From NCBI RefSeq assembly GCF_030538495.1, contig NZ_JAUNTW010000002.1:62001-126000 (forward strand): a DNA stretch of 64,000 nt. The letters run 5' to 3'. The stretch is from Paracoccus sp. (in: a-proteobacteria). GTDB lineage: Bacteria > Pseudomonadota > Alphaproteobacteria > Rhodobacterales > Rhodobacteraceae. Position 1 is the stretch's first letter, and each line of letters begins with the position of its first letter. The notes below the pieces were generated by a model, which did no database searches, was not told where the DNA came from, and saw only the letters and a list, made by a program, of their open reading frames with translations. This document shows, in pieces, positions 27,911 through 37,668 of the stretch. The position numbers and the translations under genes were made by a program.

Positions 27911-27935
27911 AGCGCGGCCCGAGGGTCGCGCTTTT
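27911..27935 (+). terminator. Terminator after cycM
   Basis: AGCGCGGCCC and GGGTCGCGCT form a GC-rich stem with one G-T pair, followed by TTTT. Confidence 0.7.
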
Positions 27936-28020
27936 GCATAAGATTTTCATGAAATCGCGCCTTGATTACGCAGGGGCAGGGGCCTAGCCTGACGGGAAAA
28001 TCAACCCCTAAGGATGCCCG

Positions 28021-29862
28021 ATGCGCCATTTCGTCCTGCTTGCCTGTCTGATCGCCACCCCGGTTCTGGCCCAAGATGAACCGGTGATCCGGGCGCATGG
28101 CATTGGTATTTTCGACGAACTGAAATTGCCGGCGGATTTTGCGCATCTGGCCTATGTCAACCCGGACGCGCCCAAGGGCGGGGCGATCTCGCAGGCGATT
28201 CCGAACTCGACCGGGTTTGACAATTACAACCCCTTTACGTTTCGCGGACGGGCGGCGGCGCTGTCATCGGCGCCTCTGGAATCGCTGCTGACGGGAACCA
28301 CGGATGAGGTGGGCGCGGCCTATTGCCTGCTGTGCGAGACGATCGAATATCCCGAAAGCCGCGACTGGGTGATTTTCCATCTGCGCCCACAGGCGCGGTT
28401 CAGCGACGGCACCCCGGTCACGGCGCAGGATGTTCTGTTCAGCTATGAAACGCTGCGCGATCAGGGGCTGTCGTCGTTTCGCATGGTGATTGCGCAGATG
28501 GTTGCGCAGGCGCAGGTGATCGACGATCACACGATCCGGTTCACCTTTACCCCCGATTATCCGCGCCGCGATGTGATTCAGGCGGTCGGCGGCCTGCCCG
28601 TGTTCAGCCGCGCTGATTTCGCAAAAAACAACCGCAATCTGGAAGAAACGTCGAACATCCCCTTTGTCGGGTCGGGGCCGTATGTGTTTGATCAGGCGGA
28701 TATGAACCGCTTTGTCCAGTTCCGACGCAACCCGGATTATTGGGGCGCGGATCTGCCGATCAATCGCGGGCGGGCCAATTTTGACACGATCCGGTATGAA
28801 TATTTCGCCGATTACGACGCCGCGTTCGAGGCGTTCAAGGCCGGTCAATACACCTTCCGGCGCGAAGTCAGCAGCATCATCTGGGCGCAGCGTTACGATT
28901 TTCCGGCGCTGACAAATGGCTGGGTGAAACGCGAGTCTTTGGATGATGGCGATGTCGCCAATGGTCAGGCTTGGGTTCTGAACCTGCGCCGCCCGAATTG
29001 GCAGGATATTCGCGTGCGTCAGGCCGTGGGGCTGATGTTCAATTTCGAATGGTCGAATGAGGCGCTGTTTTACGGCCTCTATGGCCGGGTCGGCAGTTTC
29101 TGGGAAAACAGCGATTTGCGGGCGACAGGCGCGCCGGATGCCGCAGAACGGGCGCTGTTGGAACCGCTGGCGGCGGATTTGCCCGATGGCATTTTGACCG
29201 AAACCGCAGCGGAACCGCCCGTCAGTGGCGCGCGTCAGTTGGACCGCGCCAATCTGCGCCGCGCGGCGGCTTTGCTGGATGAAGCGGGCTGGACCGTGGG
29301 CAGTGACGGGATGCGCCGCAACGCGCAGGGGCAGCCGCTGCGGCTGGAAATCCTGAACGACAACCAAACCTTTGACCGGGTGATTAACCCCTTTGTGGAA
29401 AATCTGCGTGCGGCCGGCATTGATGCCCGCAACACGCGTGTGGACAATGCCGAATACGAAAACCGCAAGCGCAGCTTTGATTTCGATATGATTTCGGCGC
29501 ATCTGGGCCAGTCTCTGATCCCCGGTTCGGGCCTGCAACAATATTTCGGGTCACACAGTGTCGGCGATGTGTTCAACACGATGGGTCTGGCCAATCCGGC
29601 AATTGACGCGCTGATTACACAGGTCGAAGGCGCGACGACGCAGGCCGAACTGACCACCCGCGTTCACGCATTGGATCGCGCGCTGCGCAGCCTGTCGTTT
29701 TGGGTGCCGCAATGGTATAACCCGCACCATCTGGTCGCCTATTATGACCAATATGGGCGCCCGGATGATGTGCCGCCCTTTGCCTTGGGGGAACTGGATT
29801 TCTGGTGGTATGACGCGGCCAAGGGCGACGCCCTGCGCGCGGCGGGCGCGTTGCGGCGCTGA
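28021..29862 (+). CDS. yejA: ABC transporter substrate-binding protein, YejA-like (peptide uptake)
   Basis: A 613-residue periplasmic protein with a signal peptide (MRHFVLLACLIATPVLAQ). SBP_bac_5 blocks are visible: LAYVNPDAPKGGAISQA, LTGTTDEVGAAYCLLCETIE, DGTPVTAQDVLFSYETL, and C-terminal FWVPQWYNPHHLVAYYDQYG, a YejA trait. It captures oligopeptides such as microcin C in enterobacteria. It is the first gene of the four-gene importer. AAGGA precedes the ATG. Confidence 0.93.
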   Translation: MRHFVLLACLIATPVLAQDEPVIRAHGIGIFDELKLPADFAHLAYVNPDAPKGGAISQAIPNSTGFDNYNPFTFRGRAAALSSAPLESLLTGTTDEVGAAYCLLCETIEYPESRDWVIFHLRPQARFSDGTPVTAQDVLFSYETLRDQGLSSFRMVIAQMVAQAQVIDDHTIRFTFTPDYPRRDVIQAVGGLPVFSRADFAKNNRNLEETSNIPFVGSGPYVFDQADMNRFVQFRRNPDYWGADLPINRGRANFDTIRYEYFADYDAAFEAFKAGQYTFRREVSSIIWAQRYDFPALTNGWVKRESLDDGDVANGQAWVLNLRRPNWQDIRVRQAVGLMFNFEWSNEALFYGLYGRVGSFWENSDLRATGAPDAAERALLEPLAADLPDGILTETAAEPPVSGARQLDRANLRRAAALLDEAGWTVGSDGMRRNAQGQPLRLEILNDNQTFDRVINPFVENLRAAGIDARNTRVDNAEYENRKRSFDFDMISAHLGQSLIPGSGLQQYFGSHSVGDVFNTMGLANPAIDALITQVEGATTQAELTTRVHALDRALRSLSFWVPQWYNPHHLVAYYDQYGRPDDVPPFALGELDFWWYDAAKGDALRAAGALRR

Positions 29863-29952
29863 TCCCGGCTTGATTTCTGGCGCGCGATTGCGGACAAGGC
29901 GCAACCATAACACAGGACCGCTAAGGTCCGGCTGGGGCAAGGGGGCGGGCCG

Positions 29953-31029
29953 ATGGGCGCCTATATCCTGCGGCGTTTGCTGCTGATTATTCCGACCTTG
30001 ATCGGCATTATGCTGGTCAATTTTACGCTGACGCAATTCGTTCCGGGCGGGCCGATTGAACAAATCGCCGCTCAGATTCAGGGTGAAGGCGATGTGTTCC
30101 GCAACATCAGCGGCGGCGGCGATGCGGGCCAGCAACAGGCGCAGAGCGGATACGAAGGCGCGCGCGGACTGCCGCCCGAATTCATCGCGCAGCTGGAAAA
30201 GGAATTTGGGTTCGATAAGCCGCCGGTTGAACGGTTCCTGAATATGCTGTGGAACTATGTCCGGTTTGATTTCGGCACGTCATGGTTCCGGTCCATCAGC
30301 GTGGTGGATCTGGTGCTGGAAAAGATGCCGGTGTCGATCACGCTGGGGCTGTGGTCCACGATCTTGGCCTATATCATCAGTATTCCGCTGGGGATTCGCA
30401 AAGCGATCCGCGACGGGTCGCGCTTTGACAGCGTGACATCGGGCGTCATCATCATGGCCTATGCGATCCCGTCGTTTTTGTTCGCGGTGCTGCTGATGGT
30501 GCTTTTCGCGGGGGGCAGTTACTGGCAGATTTTCCCGCTGCGGGGGCTGACCAGCGACAATTTCGCGGACCTGTCGACCTGGGGCAAAATCGTGGATTAC
30601 GCGTGGCACGCCGCCTTGCCGGTGACCGCCGCGACGATTTCCAGCTTTGCCACGCTGACCCTGCTGACGAAAAACAGCTTTCTGGACGAAATCAACAAAC
30701 AATATGTCATGACCGCCCGCGCCAAGGGGCTGACCGAACGGCGGGTTCTCTATGGCCATGTGTTCCGCAACGCGATGCTGATTGTGATTGCGGGCTTTCC
30801 GGCGATGTTTCTGGGCGTGTTTTTCGGGTCCAGCATCCTGATTGAAACCATCTTTTCGCTGGACGGTCTGGGCCGTCTGGGGTTCGAGGCCGCGGTGCAG
30901 CGCGATTACCCCGTCATTTTCGGAACGCTCTATGTGTTTGGGTTAATGAGCCTGGTCGTCGGCATCCTGTCGGATCTGATGTATGTGTTCGTTGATCCGC
31001 GCATCGACTTTGACAAAAGGGCGGGCTGA
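29953..31029 (+). CDS. yejB: ABC transporter permease YejB
   Basis: A 358-residue inner membrane permease with six helices. The start is [19 protein letters not shown], and the EAA loop that docks the ATPase reads [21 protein letters not shown]. An insert after helix 1 ([20 protein letters not shown]) is typical of YejB. In the 90-base gap after yejA a small hairpin GGACC/GGTCC (29915-29929) may protect the upstream message or set stoichiometry. The TGA and the yejE ATG overlap by one base. Confidence 0.95.
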   Translation: MGAYILRRLLLIIPTLIGIMLVNFTLTQFVPGGPIEQIAAQIQGEGDVFRNISGGGDAGQQQAQSGYEGARGLPPEFIAQLEKEFGFDKPPVERFLNMLWNYVRFDFGTSWFRSISVVDLVLEKMPVSITLGLWSTILAYIISIPLGIRKAIRDGSRFDSVTSGVIIMAYAIPSFLFAVLLMVLFAGGSYWQIFPLRGLTSDNFADLSTWGKIVDYAWHAALPVTAATISSFATLTLLTKNSFLDEINKQYVMTARAKGLTERRVLYGHVFRNAMLIVIAGFPAMFLGVFFGSSILIETIFSLDGLGRLGFEAAVQRDYPVIFGTLYVFGLMSLVVGILSDLMYVFVDPRIDFDKRAG

Positions 31030-32132
31030 TGGCTGTGTCTGAACTGAACCGCCGCCGCTGGCGCAATTTCCGCCGCAATGGCCGCGCGTTTTGGTCGCTG
31101 GTGATTTTCGCGGTGTTGTTCGTGATAGCGATGTTTGCGGAGATCGTGGCGAATGACAAACCGATCATGGTGAATTATCGCGGCGATTATTACTTTCCGG
31201 CCTATAAATTTTACCCCGAAACCACATTCGGCGGCGATTTCGGGACCGAGGCGATTTATCGCGACCCCGAAGTTCAGTGCCTGATCGTGTCCGGTGGCCG
31301 CGATGAATGTTGGGATGCGCCGGATGATTTCATGGCCGCTGTCCGGTCGGGGTCCACGGATGTGGCGGCGGCGGATCGCGGCTGGATGATCTGGCCGGTG
31401 ATCCCCTATCATTACCGCACGATTAACAATGTCGGCACCGCGCCCAGTGCGCCGGATGCGCGGCATTGGCTGGGGACCGATGACACCGCGCGCGACGTAT
31501 CGGCGCGGGTGATTTACGGGTTCCGCACCTCGATCCTGTTTACGCTGATTGTGACGGTGGTGGCGTCCACCATCGGCATCACGGCGGGCGCTGTTCAGGG
31601 CTATTTCGGGGGGCGCACCGATCTGGTGTTTCAACGCGTGCTGGAAATTTGGGCATCCACGCCGGGGCTGTATGTCATCATCATTCTGTTCGCGATTCTG
31701 GGGCGGTCCTTCTGGTTGCTGGTGTTTGTGACGATCCTGTTCGGCTGGCCCGCCTTGGTCGGCGTGGTCCGGGCCGAGTTTCTGCGGGCGCGCAATTTTG
31801 AATATGTCCGGGCCGCACGCGCCTTGGGCGTCAGCGACCGCAAAATCATGTTCCGCCACATTCTGCCGAACGCCATGGTGGCGACGTTAACCATGTTGCC
31901 GTTTGTCGTGACCGGCACGATCAGCGGCTTGGCGGCCTTGGATTATCTGGGCTATGGCCTGCCGGCGGGCTCGGCCAGTTTGGGCGAAATGGCGTTGCAG
32001 GCGAAACAAAACCTTCAGGCGCCGTGGCTGGCCTTTACCGCCTTTTTCACCTTTGCGATCATGCTGTCGCTGCTCGTGTTCATTTTCGAAGGCATCCGCG
32101 ACGCATTCGACCCGCGAAAGACGTTCAAATGA
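31029..32132 (+). CDS. yejE: ABC transporter permease YejE
   Basis: A 367-residue permease partner of YejB. N-terminal RRRWRNFRRNGRAFWSLVIF and the long periplasmic loop after helix 1 (with GDYYFPAYKFYPETTFGGDF) are characteristic. The EAA loop is VRAARALGVSDRKIMFRHILPN, and GLAALDYLGYGLPAGSASLGEM follows. It overlaps yejF by ATGA. Confidence 0.95.
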   Translation: MAVSELNRRRWRNFRRNGRAFWSLVIFAVLFVIAMFAEIVANDKPIMVNYRGDYYFPAYKFYPETTFGGDFGTEAIYRDPEVQCLIVSGGRDECWDAPDDFMAAVRSGSTDVAAADRGWMIWPVIPYHYRTINNVGTAPSAPDARHWLGTDDTARDVSARVIYGFRTSILFTLIVTVVASTIGITAGAVQGYFGGRTDLVFQRVLEIWASTPGLYVIIILFAILGRSFWLLVFVTILFGWPALVGVVRAEFLRARNFEYVRAARALGVSDRKIMFRHILPNAMVATLTMLPFVVTGTISGLAALDYLGYGLPAGSASLGEMALQAKQNLQAPWLAFTAFFTFAIMLSLLVFIFEGIRDAFDPRKTFK

Positions 32133-33835
32133 CCCAGCCACATCTGGATCCGACCCCGCCTTTTCCCGGCGCAACCCCCGGCGTGATGGAAGATCACGGC
32201 GGCGATATGCCCGGCGGCGCGGATGCGCGCCCTATCCCGGCCCCGCCGTCTGACGCGGTGCTGGCCGTGCGCGATCTGCGCATCAGTTTCCGAAACGAAG
32301 GCCGCGTGACCCCTGCCGTTCGCGGCGTCAGCTTCCATATCGGGCGCGGCGAAACCGTGGCTTTGGTCGGGGAATCGGGGTCCGGTAAATCCATCACTGC
32401 GCTGTCCACCGTGCAATTGCTGGGCGATTCCGCGATTGTCGAAGGCTCGGTTCAGTATGACGGGCGCGAAATGGTCGGCGCGCCGGAACGCGATTTGCGC
32501 GCCATTCGCGGCAACGACATCAGCTTTATTTTTCAGGAACCGATGACCTCGCTGAATCCGCTGCACACGCTGGAACGGCAGTTATCCGAAAGCCTTGCCC
32601 TGCATCAGAACCTGACCGGAGCGGCGGCGCGCGGGCGGATCATCGAATTGCTGACCCGAGTTGGCATCCGCGACCCGGAAACGCGGCTGGCCGATTATCC
32701 GCACCAATTGTCGGGCGGCCAGCGTCAGCGGGTGATGATCGCCATGGCCTTGGCCAACCGGCCCGACCTGCTGATCGCGGATGAACCGACGACCGCGCTT
32801 GACGTGACGATTCAAGCGCAAATCCTTGATCTGTTGGCAGAATTAAAGGCCGCTGAAGGGTTGTCGATGCTGTTTATCAGCCACGATCTGGGCATCGTGC
32901 GCCGCATTGCCGACCGCGTGTGCGTGATGAAGGATGGTGAGATTGTCGAACAGGGGCCGGTGGATCAGATCTTTGCCAATCCGCAGCATCCCTATACCCA
33001 GATGCTGCTGGCGGCAGAGCCTACCGGCACGGCGGGACCGGTTCCCGAAAACGCCCCGGTTCTGGTCGAAACCCGCGATCTGAAGGTGTGGTTTCCCATT
33101 CAGCGCGGCTTGCTGCGCCGGGTGGTGGGGCATGTCAAGGCCGTGAATGGCGCGTCGGTCGCGGTGCGTGCGGGCGAAACGCTGGGCATTGTGGGCGAAT
33201 CGGGCAGCGGCAAAACCACGCTGGCCTTGGCGATCATGCGCCTGATCCACAGCGACGGCCCCATCGTATTTATGGGACAGGATATTTCCGGCTGGGGCAG
33301 CAAACAGCTGCGCCGCCTGCGTCGCGATATGCAAATCGTGTTCCAGGATCCGTTCGGCAGCCTGTCGCCCCGCATGACCGTGGAACAAATCATTGCCGAA
33401 GGCTTGGGTGTTCACGGCGTCGAACCCGGTCGCGACCGCCGCGACATGGTGGCCGAAATCATGGCCGAGGTTGGCCTCAACCCCGACATGATGCACCGCT
33501 ATCCGCATGAATTTTCCGGCGGCCAGCGTCAGCGCATCGCGATTGCTCGCGCCATGATCCTGCGCCCGCAGGTGGTGGTGCTGGATGAACCGACCAGTGC
33601 TTTGGATATGACGGTTCAGGTGCAGATCGTCGATCTGCTGCGCGGGTTGCAGGCGAAATACGGGCTGGCCTTTTTGTTCATCAGCCACGATCTGCGCGTG
33701 GTGCGCGCCATGGCGCATCAGATCATGGTGATGCGCGCGGGGCAGGTGATTGAACAAGGCCCCGCCGCGCAGATTTTCGACGCGCCGCAGGATGATTACA
33801 CCCGCGATCTGCTGGCGGCTGCTGCGGTGAAATAG
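32129..33835 (+). CDS. yejF: ABC transporter ATP-binding protein YejF (tandem ATPase)
   Basis: A 568-residue protein with two nucleotide-binding domains. Domain 1 has Walker A GESGSGKS, signature LSGGQRQRV and Walker B LLIADEPTTALDV. Domain 2 has GESGSGKT, FSGGQRQRI and VVLDEPTSALDM. Both are intact, so both sites should hydrolyse ATP. The ATG at 32129 overlaps the yejE stop; the proline-rich first 35 residues are not conserved in general. It powers peptide import through YejBE, and ends 26 bases before the next convergent gene. Confidence 0.95.
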   Translation: MTQPHLDPTPPFPGATPGVMEDHGGDMPGGADARPIPAPPSDAVLAVRDLRISFRNEGRVTPAVRGVSFHIGRGETVALVGESGSGKSITALSTVQLLGDSAIVEGSVQYDGREMVGAPERDLRAIRGNDISFIFQEPMTSLNPLHTLERQLSESLALHQNLTGAAARGRIIELLTRVGIRDPETRLADYPHQLSGGQRQRVMIAMALANRPDLLIADEPTTALDVTIQAQILDLLAELKAAEGLSMLFISHDLGIVRRIADRVCVMKDGEIVEQGPVDQIFANPQHPYTQMLLAAEPTGTAGPVPENAPVLVETRDLKVWFPIQRGLLRRVVGHVKAVNGASVAVRAGETLGIVGESGSGKTTLALAIMRLIHSDGPIVFMGQDISGWGSKQLRRLRRDMQIVFQDPFGSLSPRMTVEQIIAEGLGVHGVEPGRDRRDMVAEIMAEVGLNPDMMHRYPHEFSGGQRQRIAIARAMILRPQVVVLDEPTSALDMTVQVQIVDLLRGLQAKYGLAFLFISHDLRVVRAMAHQIMVMRAGQVIEQGPAAQIFDAPQDDYTRDLLAAAAVK

Positions 33836-33861
33836 GCGGCGCGGGCGTTTTTCGGGGGGCG

Positions 33862-36573
33862 TTACTGCCCGCCCAGCACCCCTAACGCATGGGCGCGGCC
33901 ACCTTTGTTATAGATAATCCGGCTGTCTTTGATTTCCGTGATGCGCCCGCCATTGATCTGATCCCCGATCCGCAGCGTCAGGATGCGGCCATTCGACAAC
34001 CGGACCAAAGCGCGGCTGGCCTGACCCGCGCCAATTGTGCCGATGATCTGGGTGCTGTTCAGGCGGATGCCGTCTTTGACCGTCGCGGATGCGGCGGCGC
34101 TGCCGATGGCCGATTGCGGCACGGCGGCAACCAGTTCGGGTTCAGCCTCGGCCTCGGGGGGGCGGTATTGCTGATTGCGGGCCGAGGCGGCGCGTTGTTG
34201 GGTGGCGGCGGTTGCGGCGGCGGCAACCGGCACGGCACTGGCGGCAATCGCATTGACAGGCGCGGTTGCGGGGACCGAGGCGCGCGCGCTGCGGCGCGGC
34301 GGAACCGCCGACGAGGTCAGCGCCGCCAACGGCACCGCGCCCGGCTTTGCGGGACTGTCCGCGACCGCCTGCGCAATGGCCGTTTCAACCGCATTGGCGG
34401 ACAGGCTGGCATTCCCAGCGGCGGGGCTGGATGCGGCGCTGCGGTTTGCCGGTTTGGCGCGCGGGCGCGGCGATTGGGCCACGGTGCCGGAGGCACGCGG
34501 CGCAGGCGTCGCCGTTTGATCCGGCGCGGGGGCGGTTGCTGCGGCGCGGATGGCCCCGCGCGGGGCGGGGCGATTGCTGGTGGCCGATTGGGTTTGCGCG
34601 GGCGCGCTGACCGCCGATTGCGACGGTGCCGCGACCGAGACCGGACGCCGCGCAGGTCGCGCATCGGCCAGCTGGAACACCAAGGCGCGTTCGGCCTGCG
34701 TCATGCCAGACGGCCCGACTTGCGCGGTGCGCAGATCGCGCAATTGCTGTTCCAGAGTACGACGTTCGGCGGCGGTCAGAACAACTGGCGCGTCGGCTTC
34801 GATCTGACTGCCCTGTTCCAGACTGGACAGATTTGCCGGACGGGCAGGCGGGCGCGCGCCGGTTGCGGCAGGCTGGGGCGCGGCGGGCGGCGTTGCTGCG
34901 GGGGCAGGTTCCGATGCCGGCGCAGGTGTCGGGGCGGGGGTCGCTGCCGCAGGGCGCGAGGCGGGACGCGCCGCCGGACGGGCAGGACTGACTCGCGGCG
35001 GTTCGGCCGCGCTGCGTTGTTCAAAGGGCTGCGGATTTGGCGGCGTGGCCGGTGTGACATCCGGCGTTGCGGGCGGCGCCGCAGGCGCGGGGCTGGTGCG
35101 CGGCGGACGGGCCGAACGGCTCAGCGAAGGCGCAGCCGAGGGCGACAATGCCTGATCCAGGGCATCACGCAGCGGATCAGCCTGCGCTTCAGGCGCTGCC
35201 GGGCGCGGAGTTGCGGGCGCAGCGGGCGGGCGGGTCGCGCTGACCGAAGGCGTCGGCGCGGCCACCGGCGTGCTGTCCTGAACCGGCTCCGGCGTATCCG
35301 GGCGCGGTACGGGCGGTGTTTCGGTGGTCACAGATTCGGGCAAGGTTTCCGCCGCCGGATCGTCGCTGGCAGGCGGCGTTTCCTGCGCCACAGCGTCATC
35401 ACGCGGCGCGGCTGGGGGAATGACACTCTCGGTCAGGGGGGCTGCGGGCGCGGGGGGGGGGTCCACAGTGGGTTCAGGCGCGGGTTCGGGCGTGACCTCG
35501 GCCACAGGTTCCGGCTGCGGTTCGGGTTCGACGATAGGTTCGGCCACCGGCTCCGGTTCCGCGACGACCGGCGTTTCCACCACCGGCGCGGGTTCCGGTT
35601 CCGCCACAGTTTCGACCGCCGTTTCGACCGGGGCAGGGGCCTGTTCCGTCGCGGCCACCTGCTGCCCTGTGTCGCGGCCAAAGATCCACATGGCCAGCAT
35701 CAACCCGACCAACAGCAGTGCGATCATCACCGGCAGGCGCGTGAAATCCACTTTTGAAAGCCGCGACAAGGCCGATGTTTTTTCAACAACATCATCTGGC
35801 TGGGCGCGATTCACGCGACCTTCGGCGGCGCGTTGATGGATGGCGGCGGCGCGCGGCGACAAGCGTTTTTCCGAGGCCTGACCGTGACGGATCACCGCCG
35901 GGGCCGCAACGGGCGCAACCGGCACGGGTTTCGGCGCAGGGGCCGGGACAACATGCGGCGTAATGCGCGACACAACCGGGCCGGCATCATCGCTGTGATC
36001 GTCAATCGTGGCGGCGGTCACGCGCGCCTGCGACAGATCGGGTTCGCTGAACGGGCGGCGCGGCGCGCTGTCCTGCGCCAGAACGCTGGGGCCGAAGTCG
36101 GGCTGGCCGTCAAAGCGATCATCATTCGGGCGGGCCTGAAACCCCGACGCCCGGAACCCTTGGGCGCGGGCGAAATCTTCGGCCTCTTGCAGGGTTTTGC
36201 GGGCGACGGCGGCCACGCGCAGGGTTTCAATGTCACCATTCGCGGACGGACACCAATCAAAGGCCAGCTCATCCGCGCGGTAGGGCGTCATCCCCTCAAG
36301 CGCGCGACCCACCGCCGTGGCCGTGTCCGACCCCACCGGCACGGTCAACAGGGTATACAGAATCTGATCATCCGGGATCACCAGAACGGTGTCCAGATCG
36401 CCCATATGCCCCCCCGCCGAATCGCGCAGGCTGTTGAGACGCCCGGCAATATCGCCCGCGTCAAAATCGGCTGCCCCCAGCAGTTGCCAATCCAACCCGT
36501 CGCGTCGTTCCAGCAACACGGCATCCTGGGTAAAGCTCATGGCGAATTCGGCGGCCGGGGCGTGCTGATTCAT
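33862..36573 (-). CDS. Large Pro/Ala-rich inner membrane protein with GspL/PilM-like N-terminus and PilP/GspC-like C-terminus
   Basis: A 903-residue protein that I do not recognise as a named family. Residues 1-150 look like the cytoplasmic actin-like part of GspL/PilM (VLVIPDDQILYTLLTVPV, ALEGMTPYRADELAFDW, RVAAVARKTLQEAEDFARAQGF). A linker leads to one membrane helix (278-299). Then comes about 530 residues of low complexity: first Glu/Pro-rich, then Pro/Ala/Arg-rich. The last 70 residues form a compact unit (IGTIGAGQASRALVRLSNGR, LRIGDQINGGRITEI) resembling the homology region of PilP/GspC. A run of ten C bases (35452-35461 as G) lies within the Pro-rich part. It is convergent with yejF and divergent from the SIMPL gene, with no pilus or secretion genes nearby. 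Confidence 0.7.
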   Translation of the reverse strand: MNQHAPAAEFAMSFTQDAVLLERRDGLDWQLLGAADFDAGDIAGRLNSLRDSAGGHMGDLDTVLVIPDDQILYTLLTVPVGSDTATAVGRALEGMTPYRADELAFDWCPSANGDIETLRVAAVARKTLQEAEDFARAQGFRASGFQARPNDDRFDGQPDFGPSVLAQDSAPRRPFSEPDLSQARVTAATIDDHSDDAGPVVSRITPHVVPAPAPKPVPVAPVAAPAVIRHGQASEKRLSPRAAAIHQRAAEGRVNRAQPDDVVEKTSALSRLSKVDFTRLPVMIALLLVGLMLAMWIFGRDTGQQVAATEQAPAPVETAVETVAEPEPAPVVETPVVAEPEPVAEPIVEPEPQPEPVAEVTPEPAPEPTVDPPPAPAAPLTESVIPPAAPRDDAVAQETPPASDDPAAETLPESVTTETPPVPRPDTPEPVQDSTPVAAPTPSVSATRPPAAPATPRPAAPEAQADPLRDALDQALSPSAAPSLSRSARPPRTSPAPAAPPATPDVTPATPPNPQPFEQRSAAEPPRVSPARPAARPASRPAAATPAPTPAPASEPAPAATPPAAPQPAATGARPPARPANLSSLEQGSQIEADAPVVLTAAERRTLEQQLRDLRTAQVGPSGMTQAERALVFQLADARPARRPVSVAAPSQSAVSAPAQTQSATSNRPAPRGAIRAAATAPAPDQTATPAPRASGTVAQSPRPRAKPANRSAASSPAAGNASLSANAVETAIAQAVADSPAKPGAVPLAALTSSAVPPRRSARASVPATAPVNAIAASAVPVAAAATAATQQRAASARNQQYRPPEAEAEPELVAAVPQSAIGSAAASATVKDGIRLNSTQIIGTIGAGQASRALVRLSNGRILTLRIGDQINGGRITEIKDSRIIYNKGGRAHALGVLGGQ

Positions 36574-36770
36574 GGGTGTCACTGCTCTTATTTTATTATT
36601 CGCGCGCGTTTTGGCGTCACGATTGGGGTTTTGTTTTTCATACCTCAATTTCTTGTGTGATGAAAGCGGCACTGGCGTATCTGTGAACTGATTCCGGTTA
36701 AGATATCGCTAAGATCGGGGGCATCTGCGATCATTTTTTCGTAGACCGGATAAGGATGAAAGGAACGGCC

Positions 36771-37481
36771 ATGATGCGACAGATTTTGATGGGGGGCGCG
36801 GCAGTTGCGCTGATGGCGGGGGCGGCATCGGCCTGCGGTCCGTCGCGCCTGACCGTATCGGGGCAGGCCGAGCTGCGCATCGCCCCCGATATGGCGGTGA
36901 TTGATCTGGGCGTCAGCAGTCAGGCCGCAAACGCGGCCGATGCGATGCACCAGACATCAGACCTGCAAAGCGCGGTGATCAAGGCGCTGAATGATGGTGG
37001 GGTTGATGACGCCAATATCCAGACATCCGGCCTGACGCTGAACCCGGTCATGACGTATCAAGACGGACAGGCGCCCAAGGTCACCGGCTATCAGGCGGTG
37101 AATCGCGTGTCGGTGCGGGTGGTGGATCTGGAAAGGCTGGGTCCGGTGATTGATGCGGTGGTGACGGCAGGCGCCAATGAAATCAACGGCATCAGCTTTG
37201 TGCGCGATGACAGCGCCGACAGTCTGGATCAGGCGCGCGCCGATGCTGTGGCGGATGCGCGGCGCAAGGCTATGGTGCTGGCGCAGGCGGCGGGCGTTGA
37301 GTTGGGGCCGGTCATCAGTCTGCGCGAATCCAGCTATGGTGGCGGGCCGCAGCCGATGATGATGCGGCAAATGGCCATGGATGCGACCGCCGCGCCGGTG
37401 CAGGCGGGGCAATTGTCGCTGACCGCGCAGGTCGATATGGAATATGCGCTGACCGGCGACGGCGCGTGTTCTGCAAACTGA
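36771..37481 (+). CDS. SIMPL (DUF541) domain periplasmic protein
   Basis: A 236-residue protein with a signal peptide ending around GAASAC. The family patterns are present: LTVSGQAELRIAPDMAVIDLGV near the start, IQTSGLTLNPVMTY, and later ARRKAMVLAQAAGVELGPV. SIMPL proteins are exported to the periplasm; some are linked to oxidative stress (YggE), but a reaction is unknown. Start 36771 is preferred, with AAAGGA upstream; an ATG at 36756 lies too close to its AAGGA. A GC-rich hairpin follows the stop. Confidence 0.85.
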   Translation: MMRQILMGGAAVALMAGAASACGPSRLTVSGQAELRIAPDMAVIDLGVSSQAANAADAMHQTSDLQSAVIKALNDGGVDDANIQTSGLTLNPVMTYQDGQAPKVTGYQAVNRVSVRVVDLERLGPVIDAVVTAGANEINGISFVRDDSADSLDQARADAVADARRKAMVLAQAAGVELGPVISLRESSYGGGPQPMMMRQMAMDATAAPVQAGQLSLTAQVDMEYALTGDGACSAN

Positions 37482-37498
37482 CCTGCGCAACGCATTAA

Positions 37499-37522
37499 TA
37501 AGGGGGGCGTAATGCCCCCTTA
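37499..37522 (+). terminator. Stem-loop after the SIMPL gene
   Basis: TAAGGGGGGC and GCCCCCTTA pair with a five-base loop just after the SIMPL gene. The stem is strong, and only two T lie within its 3' arm, so intrinsic termination is likely but not certain. Confidence 0.55.
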
Positions 37523-37536
37523 AGCTGATGCGCGGG

Positions 37537-37657
37537 CCGCCCCTTTCATCTTGGCCCAAATATCCCGGGGGGTGAGACGGATCAGGAAAAGGTCCAGTGG
37601 ACCTTTTCCCCGTCGAACGCACGCCTTGTGGGGCGGGCAAGGGGGGCTGGCCCCCCA
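37537..37657. repeat. Intergenic repeat copy B, interrupted (AAATATCC/G-C hairpin family)
   Basis: CTTTCATCTTGG, AAATATCCCGGGGGGTG as in copy A, and a GGGGGG/CCCCCC hairpin (37641-37656). Between these halves are about 65 bases that copy A lacks, including a perfect 11-bp inverted repeat (GGAAAAGGTCC / GGACCTTTTCC, 37585-37609) with a 3-base loop. It lies between the convergent SIMPL and moxR genes. Confidence 0.7.
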
Positions 37658-37668
37658 CTCAACAGCGA

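Noticed and set aside
33889..35757. Open frame of about 622 codons opposite the PilM/PilP-like gene
   Set aside because: Arg/Gly-rich mirror of the Pro/Ala-rich coding region, without any plausible start.
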